A DNA stretch of 64,000 nt from JBFGCA01 sp041567315 (GCA_041567315.1 JBFGCA010000006.1:1-64000), one strand, 5' to 3'; positions 9,827-21,999 are shown, counted from the stretch's first letter. Numbers and translations are program-made. The notes: generated by a model from the sequence alone, not told the origin.

Positions 9827-10675
9827 ATGTCCGGCGCCACCCGCATCCGCGTCGCCCACAGCCCGGACTCGGACGACGCGTTCATGTTCTACGCCATGAC
9901 CAGTGGTGTGCTGGACGTCTCGGGTCTCGAGATCGAGCACACGCTCGAGGACATCGAGACCCTCAACCGGACCGCCTTCGAGGGCACCTACGAGATCAGC
10001 GCGCTGTCTTTCCACGCCTACGCCCACCTCGCCGACCGCTACGCGCTGATGCCCTGCGGGGCGAGCTTCGGCGACGGCTACGGTCCGGTGGTGGTGGCCC
10101 GCGAGCCGCTGTCGCGCGACGACCTGGCCGGCCGCGAGGTGGCGATTCCCGGCGAGCTGACCACGGCGGCCCTGGTGCTCCGGTTGTGGCTGCCCGGGGT
10201 CGCCACCCGGGTGCTGCCCTTCGACCGGATCCTCGACGAGGTCGCGGCCGGCACCGTCGTGGCCGGGGTGGTGATCCACGAGGGGCAGCTCACCTTCGGC
10301 GACCGCGGCCTCGAGCGGGTCGAGGACCTCGGCGCCTGGTGGCAGCGGCAGACCGGCGGGCCGCTGCCGCTGGGCGGCAACGGCATCCGCCGCGATCTCG
10401 ACCCGGCGCTCCAGGCAAGGCTCTGCGGGCTGCTGCGGGACAGCATCGAGTACGCCCTCGCCCACCGCGGCGAGGCGCTCGGCTACGCGCGGCGCTACGC
10501 CCGCGAGCTGGAGGACGACCCCGAGCGCGGCGACGCCTTCGTCGGCATGTACGTCAACGACTGGACCCGCGACTACGGCCCGGCGGGCCGCCGCGCGGTC
10601 CAGGAGCTGCTCGACCGCGGCCACGCCGCCGGGCTGCTCCCCCGGCGGGTGACGGCCGAGTTCGTGGCGGGCTAG
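9827..10675 (+). CDS. mqnD: 1,4-dihydroxy-6-naphthoate synthase (futalosine menaquinone pathway)
   Basis: 282 aa. MqnD converts cyclic dehypoxanthine futalosine to 1,4-dihydroxy-6-naphthoate. It has the periplasmic-binding-protein fold; conserved segments include HSPDSDDAFMFYAM, LEDIETLNR, SFHAYAHL, VIHEGQLTF and LGAWWQRQTGGPLPLGGN. Menaquinone is the expected electron carrier for the sdhCAB-type succinate dehydrogenase in this window. Other mqn genes are not present here. Its TAG stop and that of the convergent cdd gene share one CTAG palindrome, so the two coding regions overlap by four bases tail to tail. Confidence 0.93.
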   Translation: MSGATRIRVAHSPDSDDAFMFYAMTSGVLDVSGLEIEHTLEDIETLNRTAFEGTYEISALSFHAYAHLADRYALMPCGASFGDGYGPVVVAREPLSRDDLAGREVAIPGELTTAALVLRLWLPGVATRVLPFDRILDEVAAGTVVAGVVIHEGQLTFGDRGLERVEDLGAWWQRQTGGPLPLGGNGIRRDLDPALQARLCGLLRDSIEYALAHRGEALGYARRYARELEDDPERGDAFVGMYVNDWTRDYGPAGRRAVQELLDRGHAAGLLPRRVTAEFVAG

Positions 10676-11070
10676 CCGGCGCGCCCCGGCAGCTCGAACG
10701 GGTGGGGCAGCAGCTCCCCGAGCTTGACCTCGCTCTGCTCGCCGTCGAGGTTGGCCAGCAGGATCGGCAGCTCGGGGCCGGCGAACTCGGCCAGCGTCTG
10801 CAGACACAGACCGCAGGGCAGGGCCGGCGGCGTCGCCTCCGCCACCACCGCCAGCGCCAGCGGCGCGCCGGCGCCGGCGGCCACCGCTGCCCCCAGCGCC
10901 ACCCGCTCGGCACAGACGGTGAGCCCGAACGAGCGGTTTTCCACGTTGCAGCCGGCATGGATCGAGCCGTCGGCCGCGCGCAGCGCGGCGCCGACGGCGA
11001 AACCGCTGTAGGGGCTGTAGGCGCGCTCCCGACAGTCGCGCGCGGCGGCCAGCAAAGGCGCCCAGTCCAT
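10672..11070 (-). CDS. cdd: cytidine deaminase
   Basis: 132 aa. It deaminates cytidine and deoxycytidine to uridine in pyrimidine salvage. The zinc site is complete: C53-A-E55 (catalytic Glu) and PCGLC with C86 and C89; CNVENRSFGL carries the substrate-binding Asn/Glu. The length is normal for the homotetrameric family. It is convergent with mqnD, the stop codons overlapping in CTAG, and divergent from icd. Confidence 0.95.
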   Translation of the reverse strand: MDWAPLLAAARDCRERAYSPYSGFAVGAALRAADGSIHAGCNVENRSFGLTVCAERVALGAAVAAGAGAPLALAVVAEATPPALPCGLCLQTLAEFAGPELPILLANLDGEQSEVKLGELLPHPFELPGRAG

Positions 11071-11078
11071 GGCGGCGC

Positions 11079-11084
11079 AATGTA
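11079..11084 (-). promoter_or_regulatory. extended -10 TGG-TACATT for cdd, near-leaderless
   Basis: On the minus strand TGGTACATT is followed by 8 bases and then the cdd ATG. No Shine-Dalgarno sequence lies between them, so the transcript is expected to start at or within two bases of the start codon. Confidence 0.55.
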
Positions 11085-11238
11085 CCACGCGGTCCCGCCG
11101 CAGCGGGCCCCGGGGGGCGCCGCACGAGGGGCCCGGCGGGCCCTCGAGAGGTCTCGCTGTGGTACCATGGAAATCCTTCCGGGGGGCCGGTCCGTGCCCC
11201 GACTTCCGGGAACAACAAGTCAAGTCAGGAGCCAGCCT

Positions 11239-12483
<1,245 letters not shown>

Positions 12484-12541
12484 TGCTCGCCGCCTTCGCC
12501 GACCGCAACGGTCGTTCGTCGTCTCTAGAAAGGACTTGGAG

Positions 12542-13462
12542 ATGGATCACAAAGTCACCGTGGTAGGAGCGGGAAACGTGGGCGCCACCACCGCCCAGCG
12601 CATCGTCGAGGCCGAGCTGGCCGACGTCGTCATGGTCGACATCCTCGGCGACCTGGCCCGTGGCAAGGCGCTCGACATCATGGAGTCGGCGCCGGTGCTG
12701 GGCTTCAACGCCACCCTCGAGGGCGGCGAGGACTACGCGGCCACCGCCGGCTCCGACGTCTGCGTGGTCACCGCCGGTCTCGCCCGCAAGCCGGGGATGA
12801 GCCGCGACGACCTGCTGGCCAAGAACACCGAGATCGTCGGCGGCGTGGTCAAGCAGCTGGTCCAGCACTCGCCCGACACCATCCTGCTGCTGGTCACCAA
12901 CCCGCTGGACGCCATGTGCGAGGTGGCGCGCCGGGTCTCGAAGTTCCCGCGCCAGCGGGTGTTCGGCATGGCCGGGGTGTTGGACTCGGCGCGGATGCGC
13001 TACTTCATCGCCGCCGAGCTCGAGGTTTCGGTGGAGGACGTCGACGCCTGCGTGCTCGGTGGCCACGGCGACACCATGGTGCCGCTGCCGCGCTACTCGA
13101 CGGTCAACGGCATCCCGCTGCCGCAGCTGCTCTCGGCCGAGCGCATCGAGGCCATCAATCAGCGCACTCGCGACGGCGGCATCGAGATCGTCAACTACTA
13201 CAAGCAGGGCTCGGCCTACTACGCGCCGTCGGCGGCGGTGCTCGACATGGTGGCCTCGATCCTCCGCGACAAGAAGAAGGTGCTGCCCTGCGCCGCCTAT
13301 CTGGAGGGCGAGTACGGCATCGAGGGGCTGTTCGTCGGGGTGCCGGGCAAGCTCGGCCGCGGCGGTCTCGAAGAGGTGATGGAGCTCGAGCTGACCGCCG
13401 AGGAGAAGGCGGCGCTGGAGAAGTCGGCAGCCGCCGTCCGCGGCCTGGTCGACAAGCTCTGA
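12542..13462 (+). CDS. mdh: malate dehydrogenase (LDH-like type)
   Basis: 306 aa, oxidising malate to oxaloacetate with NAD. GAGNVG near residue 9 begins the Rossmann fold, D33 should select NAD, ARKPGMSR holds the substrate-specificity arginines, and GGHGDTMVP holds the catalytic His at about residue 175. ATG 12542 with AAAGGA/GGAG upstream was chosen; a TTG six bases earlier is in frame but unlikely. It lies directly after icd. Confidence 0.95.
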   Translation: MDHKVTVVGAGNVGATTAQRIVEAELADVVMVDILGDLARGKALDIMESAPVLGFNATLEGGEDYAATAGSDVCVVTAGLARKPGMSRDDLLAKNTEIVGGVVKQLVQHSPDTILLLVTNPLDAMCEVARRVSKFPRQRVFGMAGVLDSARMRYFIAAELEVSVEDVDACVLGGHGDTMVPLPRYSTVNGIPLPQLLSAERIEAINQRTRDGGIEIVNYYKQGSAYYAPSAAVLDMVASILRDKKKVLPCAAYLEGEYGIEGLFVGVPGKLGRGGLEEVMELELTAEEKAALEKSAAAVRGLVDKL

Positions 13463-13554
13463 GCCGGCGCCCGCGCCGCCGCTGACTGCAACCTTCGCCG
13501 GGAGGGCCGCGTATCGTCCTGCGGACGGCCCCCGGCCCGTCCATTTCTGCACCG

Positions 13555-15960
13555 ATGCACCGCCGCCCCATCCTGCCGTGGATCGCCGCCGGCGTGGCGG
13601 CGGCCGCGGCCCTGGCGTGGGCCTTCCCGCGCGCCTACCCGCTCTTCCCCCGCGACTGGCAGATCTCGGCCCGCGAAGCGGAGGGCATCGCCCTCGAGCG
13701 GCTGCGCGACCTTGGCGAGCTGCCGGCCGAGCGCTACGTGGTGACCCAGCTTGACGGACAGCTCCTGCTCGAGCGGCGGCTGCGGCCGCTGCTCGGCCGG
13801 GTCGATCCGCAGCGCGCCCGGGCCAGCCTGCTGGCCCGCGACTTGCTGGCCTGGGAGGTCACCGTCTACCCGGCCGGCGCCCGGCCCGAGGAGTGGAGCC
13901 ACCGGGCGCGGGTCGGCGCCAGCGGCCTGGTCAGCGCGCTCCGGCTGCGGATGCCCGCCGAGCAGCCCGGCGGCGCCATCGACCCACGGACCGCGCGGCG
14001 CCGGGCGGACGCTTTTCTCCGCGAGCAGGAGTTCGACCTCGGCCGCTTCGCCGAGCCCGAGCAGCGGCGGCGGCAGCTTCAGGCGCGGACCGATCTCAGC
14101 CTCCGCTACCGCGACCGCGAGGCGCTGCTGGGCACCGGCGTGCCCTACGGCCTCGAGGTGAGCTTCGCCGGCGAGCGGCTGGCCGGCTACGCCCTCTATC
14201 TCGACGATCCCGACCGCGCCGCCCTGCAGACCGGTTTCCGGCCGATCACCCTGCTCAGCCAGACCTGGGTGATCGTCGCCGTGCTGCTGGTGCCGCTGGT
14301 AGCGGTGCCGTTCCTGCGCCGCTACCACGCCGGCGAGATCGGGGTGCGCCGCGGTCTCGAGATCGCCCTCATCATCCTGGTCTGCGGGGTGGCCACCCTG
14401 CTGCTCTGCGCCAAGGCGGCCTCGGCGGGCTGGTCGATGGGGGTGCTGAGCCGCCAGCAGGTGACCTGGGTGGTGGTGTTCCAGATGGTGGCGCTGTATT
14501 TCTTCCCCAGCGCGCTGGTCGCCTTCCTCAGCTGGTCGGTGGGCGAGTCGCTGTGCCGCGAGCGCTGGAGCGGCAAGCTGGCGGCCTTCGACGCCCTCTT
14601 CAAGGGCGACTGGCAGAACGCCACCTTCGCCCACGCCACGCTGCGGGGCACGGTCTCGGGGCTGCTGGTGCTGGCTGGGCTGTGGCTGCTGGCGGCGGCT
14701 CTCGGCGAGCGCGGCGGCGGCGCCTTCACCAACTTCCTGCTCCAGCCGTGGTGGGGGAGCGCCGGCTGGTTCGCGGTGCCGCTGGTGACCTTCGGGCTCA
14801 GCCAGGCGCTCTACACCGGGCTGTTCGGCCGGCTGCTGCTGGTGCCGGCCGGCGTGCGGCTGGCCGGGCGCTGGCTGGGGCCGGTGCTGGCGGTGGTGGT
14901 GGCTGCGGCGCTGTTCTTCCCGCTGGTCATCGTCTACCCGCTGGGCTGGAACCTGCTCTTCTGGCTGCTGGCGCCGGCGGTCTTCGTCTTCCTGTTCCTG
15001 CGCTACGGCATCTACACCTCGATCCTGGCCTCGTGGACCGCCTTCGTGGCCCGCGGCGCGGTCCCCTTCCTGGGCGCCGACGACCCCTCGATCCAGCTTC
15101 AGGCCTCGCTGGCCCTGCTGGTGGTGGCGGTGCCGCTGGTGGTCAGCTTCCGCCACCTGGCCAGCGACCGGGAGTTCGAGTACCGCTACGAGGACATCCC
15201 CCCGCACGTCCGCCGCATCGCCGAGCGCGAGCGCCAGAAGGTGGAGCTGGAGACCGCGCGCGGCATCCAGACCTCGATCCTCCCCGACCTCCCGGCCCAG
15301 CTCAACGGCGTGCGGCTGGCCCATGCCTATCTGCCCGCCACCGAGGTCGGCGGCGACTTCTACGACGTGCTGGCGCTGGAGGACGGCCGGCTGGCGGTGG
15401 CGGTGGGCGACGTCGCCGGACACGGGGTCTCCAGCGGGTTGGTGATGTCGATGGCCAAGTCGGCGCTGGCGGTCCAGGTCACCTTCGACCCCGAGGTCGA
15501 GCCGGTCTTCACCACCCTCAACCGGCTGGTCTTCCAGAGCGCCCGCCGCCGGCTGCTGGCGACGCTGTGCTACGCGCTGCTCGACCCGGAGCGCCGTGAG
15601 CTGACCTACGCCAGCGCCGGGCATCTGTTCCCCTACCGGCTGACCCCCGCCGGCGACGTCCAGCCGCTCGAGTCGATCTCCTACCCGCTCGGCGTCCGCC
15701 CCGAGATCCGGGTGCGGGTGCGCGCCGCCCGCCTCGAGCCCGGCGACTGCCTGTTCCTGTTCAGCGACGGCGTGGTCGAGGCCCGCGCCCCGGGCAGCGA
15801 CGAGCTGTTCGGCTTCGAGCGCCTCGAGGCCAGCCTCGCCCGCCACGCCCCGGCCGGCGTCGACGCCCTCCGCCGCGGCGTCCTCGACGACCTCGAGCGC
15901 TTCACCGGCCCCGGCCCCCGCGGCGACGACCTCACCCTGCTGGTGTTGCAGCTTCCCTGA
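13555..15960 (+). CDS. membrane-anchored PP2C/SpoIIE-type serine/threonine phosphatase
   Basis: 801 aa. One N-terminal membrane segment (residues 8-24), a periplasmic region of about 200 residues without a domain I recognise, 6-8 membrane segments (about 225-525) and a C-terminal PP2C (SpoIIE) domain (about 550-800). Metal-binding motifs EVGGDFYD, GDVAGHG and FLFSDGVVEA and the tail GDDLTLLVLQ are intact, so it should be active. Such proteins usually act on anti-sigma-factor antagonists. The extracytoplasmic part could sense an envelope signal; the target is unknown. Confidence 0.9.
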   Translation: MHRRPILPWIAAGVAAAAALAWAFPRAYPLFPRDWQISAREAEGIALERLRDLGELPAERYVVTQLDGQLLLERRLRPLLGRVDPQRARASLLARDLLAWEVTVYPAGARPEEWSHRARVGASGLVSALRLRMPAEQPGGAIDPRTARRRADAFLREQEFDLGRFAEPEQRRRQLQARTDLSLRYRDREALLGTGVPYGLEVSFAGERLAGYALYLDDPDRAALQTGFRPITLLSQTWVIVAVLLVPLVAVPFLRRYHAGEIGVRRGLEIALIILVCGVATLLLCAKAASAGWSMGVLSRQQVTWVVVFQMVALYFFPSALVAFLSWSVGESLCRERWSGKLAAFDALFKGDWQNATFAHATLRGTVSGLLVLAGLWLLAAALGERGGGAFTNFLLQPWWGSAGWFAVPLVTFGLSQALYTGLFGRLLLVPAGVRLAGRWLGPVLAVVVAAALFFPLVIVYPLGWNLLFWLLAPAVFVFLFLRYGIYTSILASWTAFVARGAVPFLGADDPSIQLQASLALLVVAVPLVVSFRHLASDREFEYRYEDIPPHVRRIAERERQKVELETARGIQTSILPDLPAQLNGVRLAHAYLPATEVGGDFYDVLALEDGRLAVAVGDVAGHGVSSGLVMSMAKSALAVQVTFDPEVEPVFTTLNRLVFQSARRRLLATLCYALLDPERRELTYASAGHLFPYRLTPAGDVQPLESISYPLGVRPEIRVRVRAARLEPGDCLFLFSDGVVEARAPGSDELFGFERLEASLARHAPAGVDALRRGVLDDLERFTGPGPRGDDLTLLVLQLP

Positions 15961-16033
15961 GAGTAAAGACAGTTTCTTCGGGTGGTGTTTGATGGTCCCG
16001 TGCGAGTTCGCACGTTCCAGGTAGCTGAAGATG

Positions 16034-16194
16034 AGTTCCAGGTAAGAGGTCCTGGCCGACGGCGTCCGGGCGAGACCTCACCTGGGGTCTGCTGCGCGGC
16101 TTTCCGAGCAGTGTCCGATCACTATGGCGCAAGTAGGTACTTTTCCTGTCAACTGAGCGTTAGTTCCAGGTAGAGGTCCGAGCCGGCGGCGTCC
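16034..16194. repeat. pair of ~34-bp direct repeats upstream of sucC
   Basis: AGTTCCAGGTAAGAGGTCC... at 16034-16067 and AGTTCCAGGTAGAGGTCCG... at 16162-16194, separated by about 94 bp; a third shorter copy of GTTCCAGGTA is at 16014. Origin unknown; the spacing would fit the ends of a small lost or deleted element. Confidence 0.6.
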
Positions 16195-16521
16195 ACGCAG
16201 CAGAGAGCACACATTGACCGGCGCCTTGCCGCTCGTCGAGCGGTGGGCCGTGCGTCCTCTGCTTGAGTCGCCGTGCCGATGCCCCTGGGCCGGCCAGCGG
16301 TCAGGAACCGCAGGAGCCGGCCGGGGTGGGGCTCGACAGGGGCCTCGCCGCAAGCGCTTGCGAGAAGCCTCGAAGGCTACGGAGCGGGCAGCGCGCAGCG
16401 GTGAGGAGCGGCCGGCTTCCCCTTTGAAGTCTGTCAGGCCGGCCGCGTCCCCTGGCATGCCCCGCCCCGGCCGGCTCTCGCCATGGATCCTCCAGCCGAG
16501 CACACCACCGCCACACGAGAC

Positions 16522-16530
16522 TGATAGACT
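16522..16530 (+). promoter_or_regulatory. extended -10 TGA-TAGACT for sucCD
   Basis: TGATAGACT matches an extended -10, about 70 bases before the sucC GTG; the resulting leader holds the AGGAG ribosome site at 16589-16593. No convincing -35. Confidence 0.45.
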
Positions 16531-16600
16531 TGCAGGCCACGCAGCTCGTGCCGGAGGCTCCGGGCCGCGTTCCCCCCACAGTTCTTCCAGGAGACAGCCG

Positions 16601-17770
<1,170 letters not shown>

Positions 17771-17771
17771 G

Positions 17772-18644
<873 letters not shown>

Positions 18645-18659
18645 CGGGTAGGCGAACCG

Positions 18660-19331
18660 ATGCCGTTGCGAGGCCCGGCGGGCCAGGGTTGGCTGGCGCT
18701 GCTCGGCGGCGGCGAGTTCTCGTTCGGCGAGACGCTCGAGGCCGACCGCGCCTGGCTGGCCAAGACGCCGCCCGGCCCGGTGGGCTTCCTGCCCACCGCC
18801 AGCGGCTCGGCCGACTACGGCCGGCATCTCGCCGCCTACCTGGGTGAGAGCTTCGAGCGCGAGCTGCGGGTGGTGCCGGTCTACCGGCCGCGCGACGCCC
18901 GCCGCGGCAAGAACGTGGCGCGGATCGACGAGGCGGCGGGGATCTACCTGGGCGGCGGGGTCACCGACCATCTGCTCGAAGCGCTGGCCGAGTCGCCGGT
19001 CGCCGAGGCGCTGGGCCGCAAGCTCGGGGCCGGCGGCACGGTGGCGGCCATCGCCGCCGCCGCCCAGGCGCTGGGCGTCGCCACCTGGAGCCTGCTGGAG
19101 CGGCGACCGGTCGCCGGGCTCGGCTGGCTACCCGGCGGCGTCGTCGAGACCAACTTCGATCCCGGTCACGACCGCCGGCTGCGCAAGCTGATGGGCGCGC
19201 CGGGCGCCGCCTGGGGCCTGGGGCTGCCGGCCGGCGCCGCCGTGCTGTTGGGTCCGGAGGGAGCAATCGAGATCGTCGGCACGAGCTTCCTGCTCGAGGA
19301 GGCCGACGGCGACTACCAGGTGCTGGAGTAG
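18660..19331 (+). CDS. peptidase S51 / cyanophycinase-like protein, probably catalytically dead
   Basis: 223 aa. The fold is that of the S51 family (class I glutamine amidotransferase-like): ALLGGGEF, VGFLPTASG, GIYLGGGVTDHLLEAL, GWLPGGVVETNFDPGHDRRLRKLM. In active members the nucleophile elbow reads G-x-S-A-G-A; here the matching stretch is AGGTVAAIAAAAQ and no serine is present. The later His/Asp-like region (ETNFDPGH) is kept. It is therefore likely a non-peptidase member; function unknown. Its place between sucD and ndk, with short gaps, suggests cotranscription. Confidence 0.75.
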   Translation: MPLRGPAGQGWLALLGGGEFSFGETLEADRAWLAKTPPGPVGFLPTASGSADYGRHLAAYLGESFERELRVVPVYRPRDARRGKNVARIDEAAGIYLGGGVTDHLLEALAESPVAEALGRKLGAGGTVAAIAAAAQALGVATWSLLERRPVAGLGWLPGGVVETNFDPGHDRRLRKLMGAPGAAWGLGLPAGAAVLLGPEGAIEIVGTSFLLEEADGDYQVLE

Positions 19332-19358
19332 AGCCCACGAAAGAAACCGAGGAGAGCC

Positions 19359-19781
19359 ATGGAACGGACGCTGACCATCATCAAACCCGACGCCTGCGCC
19401 GCCGCCAAGACCGGCGAGATCCTCGCCCACCTCGAGCGCGAGGGCTTCCGCATCCTGGCCCTCGAGCGCCTCAAGCTCGGCGAGGCGCAGGCGCGCGCCT
19501 TCTACGAGGTGCACCGCGAGCGCCCCTTCTACGACAGCCTGGTGGCCTTCATGACCAGCGGCCCGGTGGTGGTCGCCGCCCTCGAGCGCGACGACGCCGT
19601 CGCCTACCTGCGCCGGGTGATGGGCGCCACCGACCCGGCCGCCGCCGCCGAGGGCACCGTCCGCGCCCTCCACGGCAGCTCGATCGAGCGCAACGCCATC
19701 CACGGCTCCGACTCCCCCGAGAACGCCGCCAAGGAGCTGGCCTTCTTCTTCTCCCGCGCCCGCCTGCTGACGGCGGGCTGA
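19359..19781 (+). CDS. ndk: nucleoside diphosphate kinase
   Basis: 140 aa. Transfers the gamma-phosphate between nucleoside triphosphates and diphosphates through a phosphohistidine, H115 in NAIHGSDS. MERTLTIIKPDA is the standard start, with GAGGAG upstream. Neighbouring sucCD generates ATP or GTP, a common and sensible pairing. Confidence 0.96.
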   Translation: MERTLTIIKPDACAAAKTGEILAHLEREGFRILALERLKLGEAQARAFYEVHRERPFYDSLVAFMTSGPVVVAALERDDAVAYLRRVMGATDPAAAAEGTVRALHGSSIERNAIHGSDSPENAAKELAFFFSRARLLTAG

Positions 19782-19819
19782 TCCTCGCGAGTGCCCGGAT
19801 CTATTGCCCGGGCACCGCG

Positions 19820-20008
19820 TCAGGAGCAGGGCATGAAGTTGGTGATGTCGCCATGGGCCAGGTGGGCCGGCACCGCCGGTAGCGCGACGCAGATCCGGTT
19901 CCCCTTGTGATTCACGAACACCTTGTGGCCTCCGGCCTCGGTGCGGGGCGCACCCGCCAGACACAGCAGCGCCGCTGCGAGAATCGACAGTCCGATGATC
20001 CGCTTCAT
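19820..20008 (-). CDS. small secreted protein with AHLAHGD motif
   Basis: 62 aa. Signal peptide of about 23 residues (MKRIIGLSILAAALLCLAGA...), then a mature part of under 40 residues ending AVPAHLAHGDITNFMPCS. The AxxAHLxHGD...C pattern is common at the ends of small exported or surface proteins in environmental bacteria (as in ICHxPPGNP...AHLAHGD repeats); here a shortened HKGNRICVALP precedes it, with two cysteines that could pair. ATG with AAAGGAG five bases upstream. Function unknown. It has its own well-formed promoter in an unusually AT-rich stretch. Confidence 0.7.
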   Translation of the reverse strand: MKRIIGLSILAAALLCLAGAPRTEAGGHKVFVNHKGNRICVALPAVPAHLAHGDITNFMPCS

Positions 20009-20106
20009 GGTCACTCCTTTCTCGACAGATAGTCGGCCCTCCGGGCGCCCCGAGGGACCTTCGCCCTCGCAGCTCCACGCAAATCAACCTTTCTAGCTTG
20101 TTAATT

Positions 20107-20136
20107 TTATTACCATAATCCTTACGTTCTTGTCAA
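20107..20136 (-). promoter_or_regulatory. sigma70-type promoter TTGACA-N18-TAATAA for the small secreted protein
   Basis: On the minus strand TTGACA (20131-20136) is 18 bases before TAATAA (20107-20112). The surrounding ~70 bp (20095-20160) is clearly AT-rich against the rest of the window. The leader to the ATG is about 95 bases. Confidence 0.65.
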
Positions 20137-20217
20137 GTTTGTCTTCCTTAAGACTCTCTGCTCCGGCTCCTTGACCTCGGGGCACGTTGTCCGCGCCCCG
20201 ACCGCTCCGACGGGCCC

Positions 20218-21999
20218 TTACTGGCGATCGGACTCGAGCAGGCCGCCGTAGTAGCGTCTTGCCCGGTCGATCGAAGCGAGGAGTCCCGCGCGGCCGGCTT
20301 CGAGGTCTTCGAGGCCGACGCCGTCGCCGCGGCCGGGGAAGCCGGCCATGTCGGCGATTCGGTCGTCGGCGAAGCGGGCCTCGAGCTCGTCGAGCAGGGC
20401 CAACAGGCGGGCCGCGGCGGCGCGGGCCGACGGCTGGGCGGCGAGCGGCGGCGAGCCGGTGACGGTCAGGTAGATCGGCGCCGTGTGGGCGGCGGCGGGG
20501 CGCGGGTCGCCGTCGCGGGGCAGGGTGCGGCCGGGGCCGTGGAGCAGCTCGTGAGTGGTGGCCCGAGGTAGGTGGTCGAGGGCCGACTCCAGCAGCTCGA
20601 TGCCGGTGATCGGCGTCTCGCCCATCTTGATGCCGGCGGCGCGGAGTGCGACCCAGGTCGCGCGGTCGGCTTGCAGGGTGGTCTGCAGCCGGATCTCGCC
20701 GGGGGCGTGGGGCACGCTGGCGCTGGCGACCACCTGGCCGGCCCGCACCAGCTCGAGCCGGGTGACGTCGTCGCGCTGCGGGTCGTAGCGCACCCGGCCC
20801 TCGACCGCCAGCTCGCGCGGCGCGTCCAGCTCGAGCCGGTCGCCGATGCCGGCGCCGCCGACCCTCAGCGCGAGCACCGGGCCGTTGGTAACGAAGGTGC
20901 GGCCGCTGCGCACCGCCTCGATCCAGGACCGGTAGTCCAGGGGCCCGTCGAGCCGGGTGTAGAAGCGGTCGCGGCCGGGCAGCGACGGCAGGCAGGGGTA
21001 GTCGGTGCCGGCGGTCGGGGTCATCGCCAGCCCGAGGTTCAAGAGGTCGTACCACAGTGCGTAGTGGGGGACGTTGAAGCCCAGCACCTCGAGGAAGTCG
21101 AGGAGTTGCTCGGGCGCCCAGGTGGCGAGACCCTCGTCCGCGCCGCCGAGGCCCCAGTGGGCGTAGCCGTTGACGCCGCCCGACTCGTGGGCGCGGCGCC
21201 ACAGCCGGTCGTAGGCCAGATAGTCGTCGGGCCGGTCCAGCCAGTCGGCGGCGCCCAGGGTGATGGCGTGGCCCAGCACGTGGGTGCGCGGGTTCTCCTG
21301 CCCGCTGGCGAGGAGCGTGTCGCCGTCGCGGTAGACGGCACGGTCGCCGAAACGGTGCTGCGGCGTGATGTGCAGTCCCTGCGCCAGCCCCATCTGCAGC
21401 AGATTGGCGACGTGCAGATCCTCGGCCTGCATCCAGCGGGCAATGCGACGGTCGAACCGGGGATGCGGCCGGGCGATGTGGAGGTGGTCGTCGGCGCTGT
21501 ACCAGCCCTCGCCCGGCAGGTCGATCCAGCGCTCGAGCGGCACGGTGAGCTCGGCCCGCTGACCGGGCCGGATCCCGACCTCGGCGAAGGCCACCCTGTA
21601 CTCGGGACCCTTGAAGACGCGGATCCGGTAGAAGCCGGGCTCGAGGTCCAGCGTCACCGGGCGGTCGACGTAGAACTGGACGGTGCCGGTGAAGGGGTTT
21701 TCGACCTCGGTCTCGAGGGCGCGCCACATCTGGAGCCGCGCCCACCAGCCGATCCAGTTGTGGACCGGCAGCCAGCCACAGTCGCCTGCCACCCGCAGTG
21801 CGTCGGGCGCGATTTGCGGAAGACCCTGGTCATCGAGCACCTCGACCCGCGCGGGCGTCGGCCGGCCGGTCGCGGCGTCGACCACGGTCAGCTCGAGGCG
21901 GGGGCCGGAGGGGCGGCAGCCCAGGTAGAAGGGGCCAGCAGCGAGAATGAGCACGAACGCGCGCGTCAAGGACCGCCAGCGGCTTGCGTGAACGGACAC
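20218..21999 (-). CDS. CehA/McbA-like PHP-domain metallohydrolase, lipoprotein
   Basis: About 593 aa. N-terminal lipoprotein signal (RAFVLILAAGPFYLGC, lipobox Cys about residue 27), a beta domain, then a PHP phosphoesterase-like domain: GWYSADDHLHIARP carries the metal-binding D-x-H-x-H, and later GHAITLGAADW, GYAHWGLGGAD and AGTDYPCLPSLPGR give further His/Asp ligands. CehA hydrolyses carbamate or phosphate-type esters; the substrate here is unknown. The start is uncertain: GTG 21999 (MSVHASRWRS) fits the signal peptide, GTG 22035 is an alternative, and an AGGAGGT lies further upstream without a well-spaced start. The frame stays open through the neighbouring MITE, so the insertion may have changed the 5' end. 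Confidence 0.8.
   Translation of the reverse strand: MSVHASRWRSLTRAFVLILAAGPFYLGCRPSGPRLELTVVDAATGRPTPARVEVLDDQGLPQIAPDALRVAGDCGWLPVHNWIGWWARLQMWRALETEVENPFTGTVQFYVDRPVTLDLEPGFYRIRVFKGPEYRVAFAEVGIRPGQRAELTVPLERWIDLPGEGWYSADDHLHIARPHPRFDRRIARWMQAEDLHVANLLQMGLAQGLHITPQHRFGDRAVYRDGDTLLASGQENPRTHVLGHAITLGAADWLDRPDDYLAYDRLWRRAHESGGVNGYAHWGLGGADEGLATWAPEQLLDFLEVLGFNVPHYALWYDLLNLGLAMTPTAGTDYPCLPSLPGRDRFYTRLDGPLDYRSWIEAVRSGRTFVTNGPVLALRVGGAGIGDRLELDAPRELAVEGRVRYDPQRDDVTRLELVRAGQVVASASVPHAPGEIRLQTTLQADRATWVALRAAGIKMGETPITGIELLESALDHLPRATTHELLHGPGRTLPRDGDPRPAAAHTAPIYLTVTGSPPLAAQPSARAAAARLLALLDELEARFADDRIADMAGFPGRGDGVGLEDLEAGRAGLLASIDRARRYYGGLLESDRQ

Larger units (their letters stand above)
15961..16600. 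other. 640-bp intergenic region with direct repeats
   Basis: No gene I can support. GTTCCAGGTA occurs at 16014, 16035 and 16163; two of these extend into a 33-34-bp direct repeat (16034-16067 and 16162-16194, few differences) ending CGGCGTCC. A 7-bp-stem hairpin CGTGCGA/TCGCACG lies at 15999-16014. An extended -10 for sucC sits near the right end. Confidence 0.6.
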
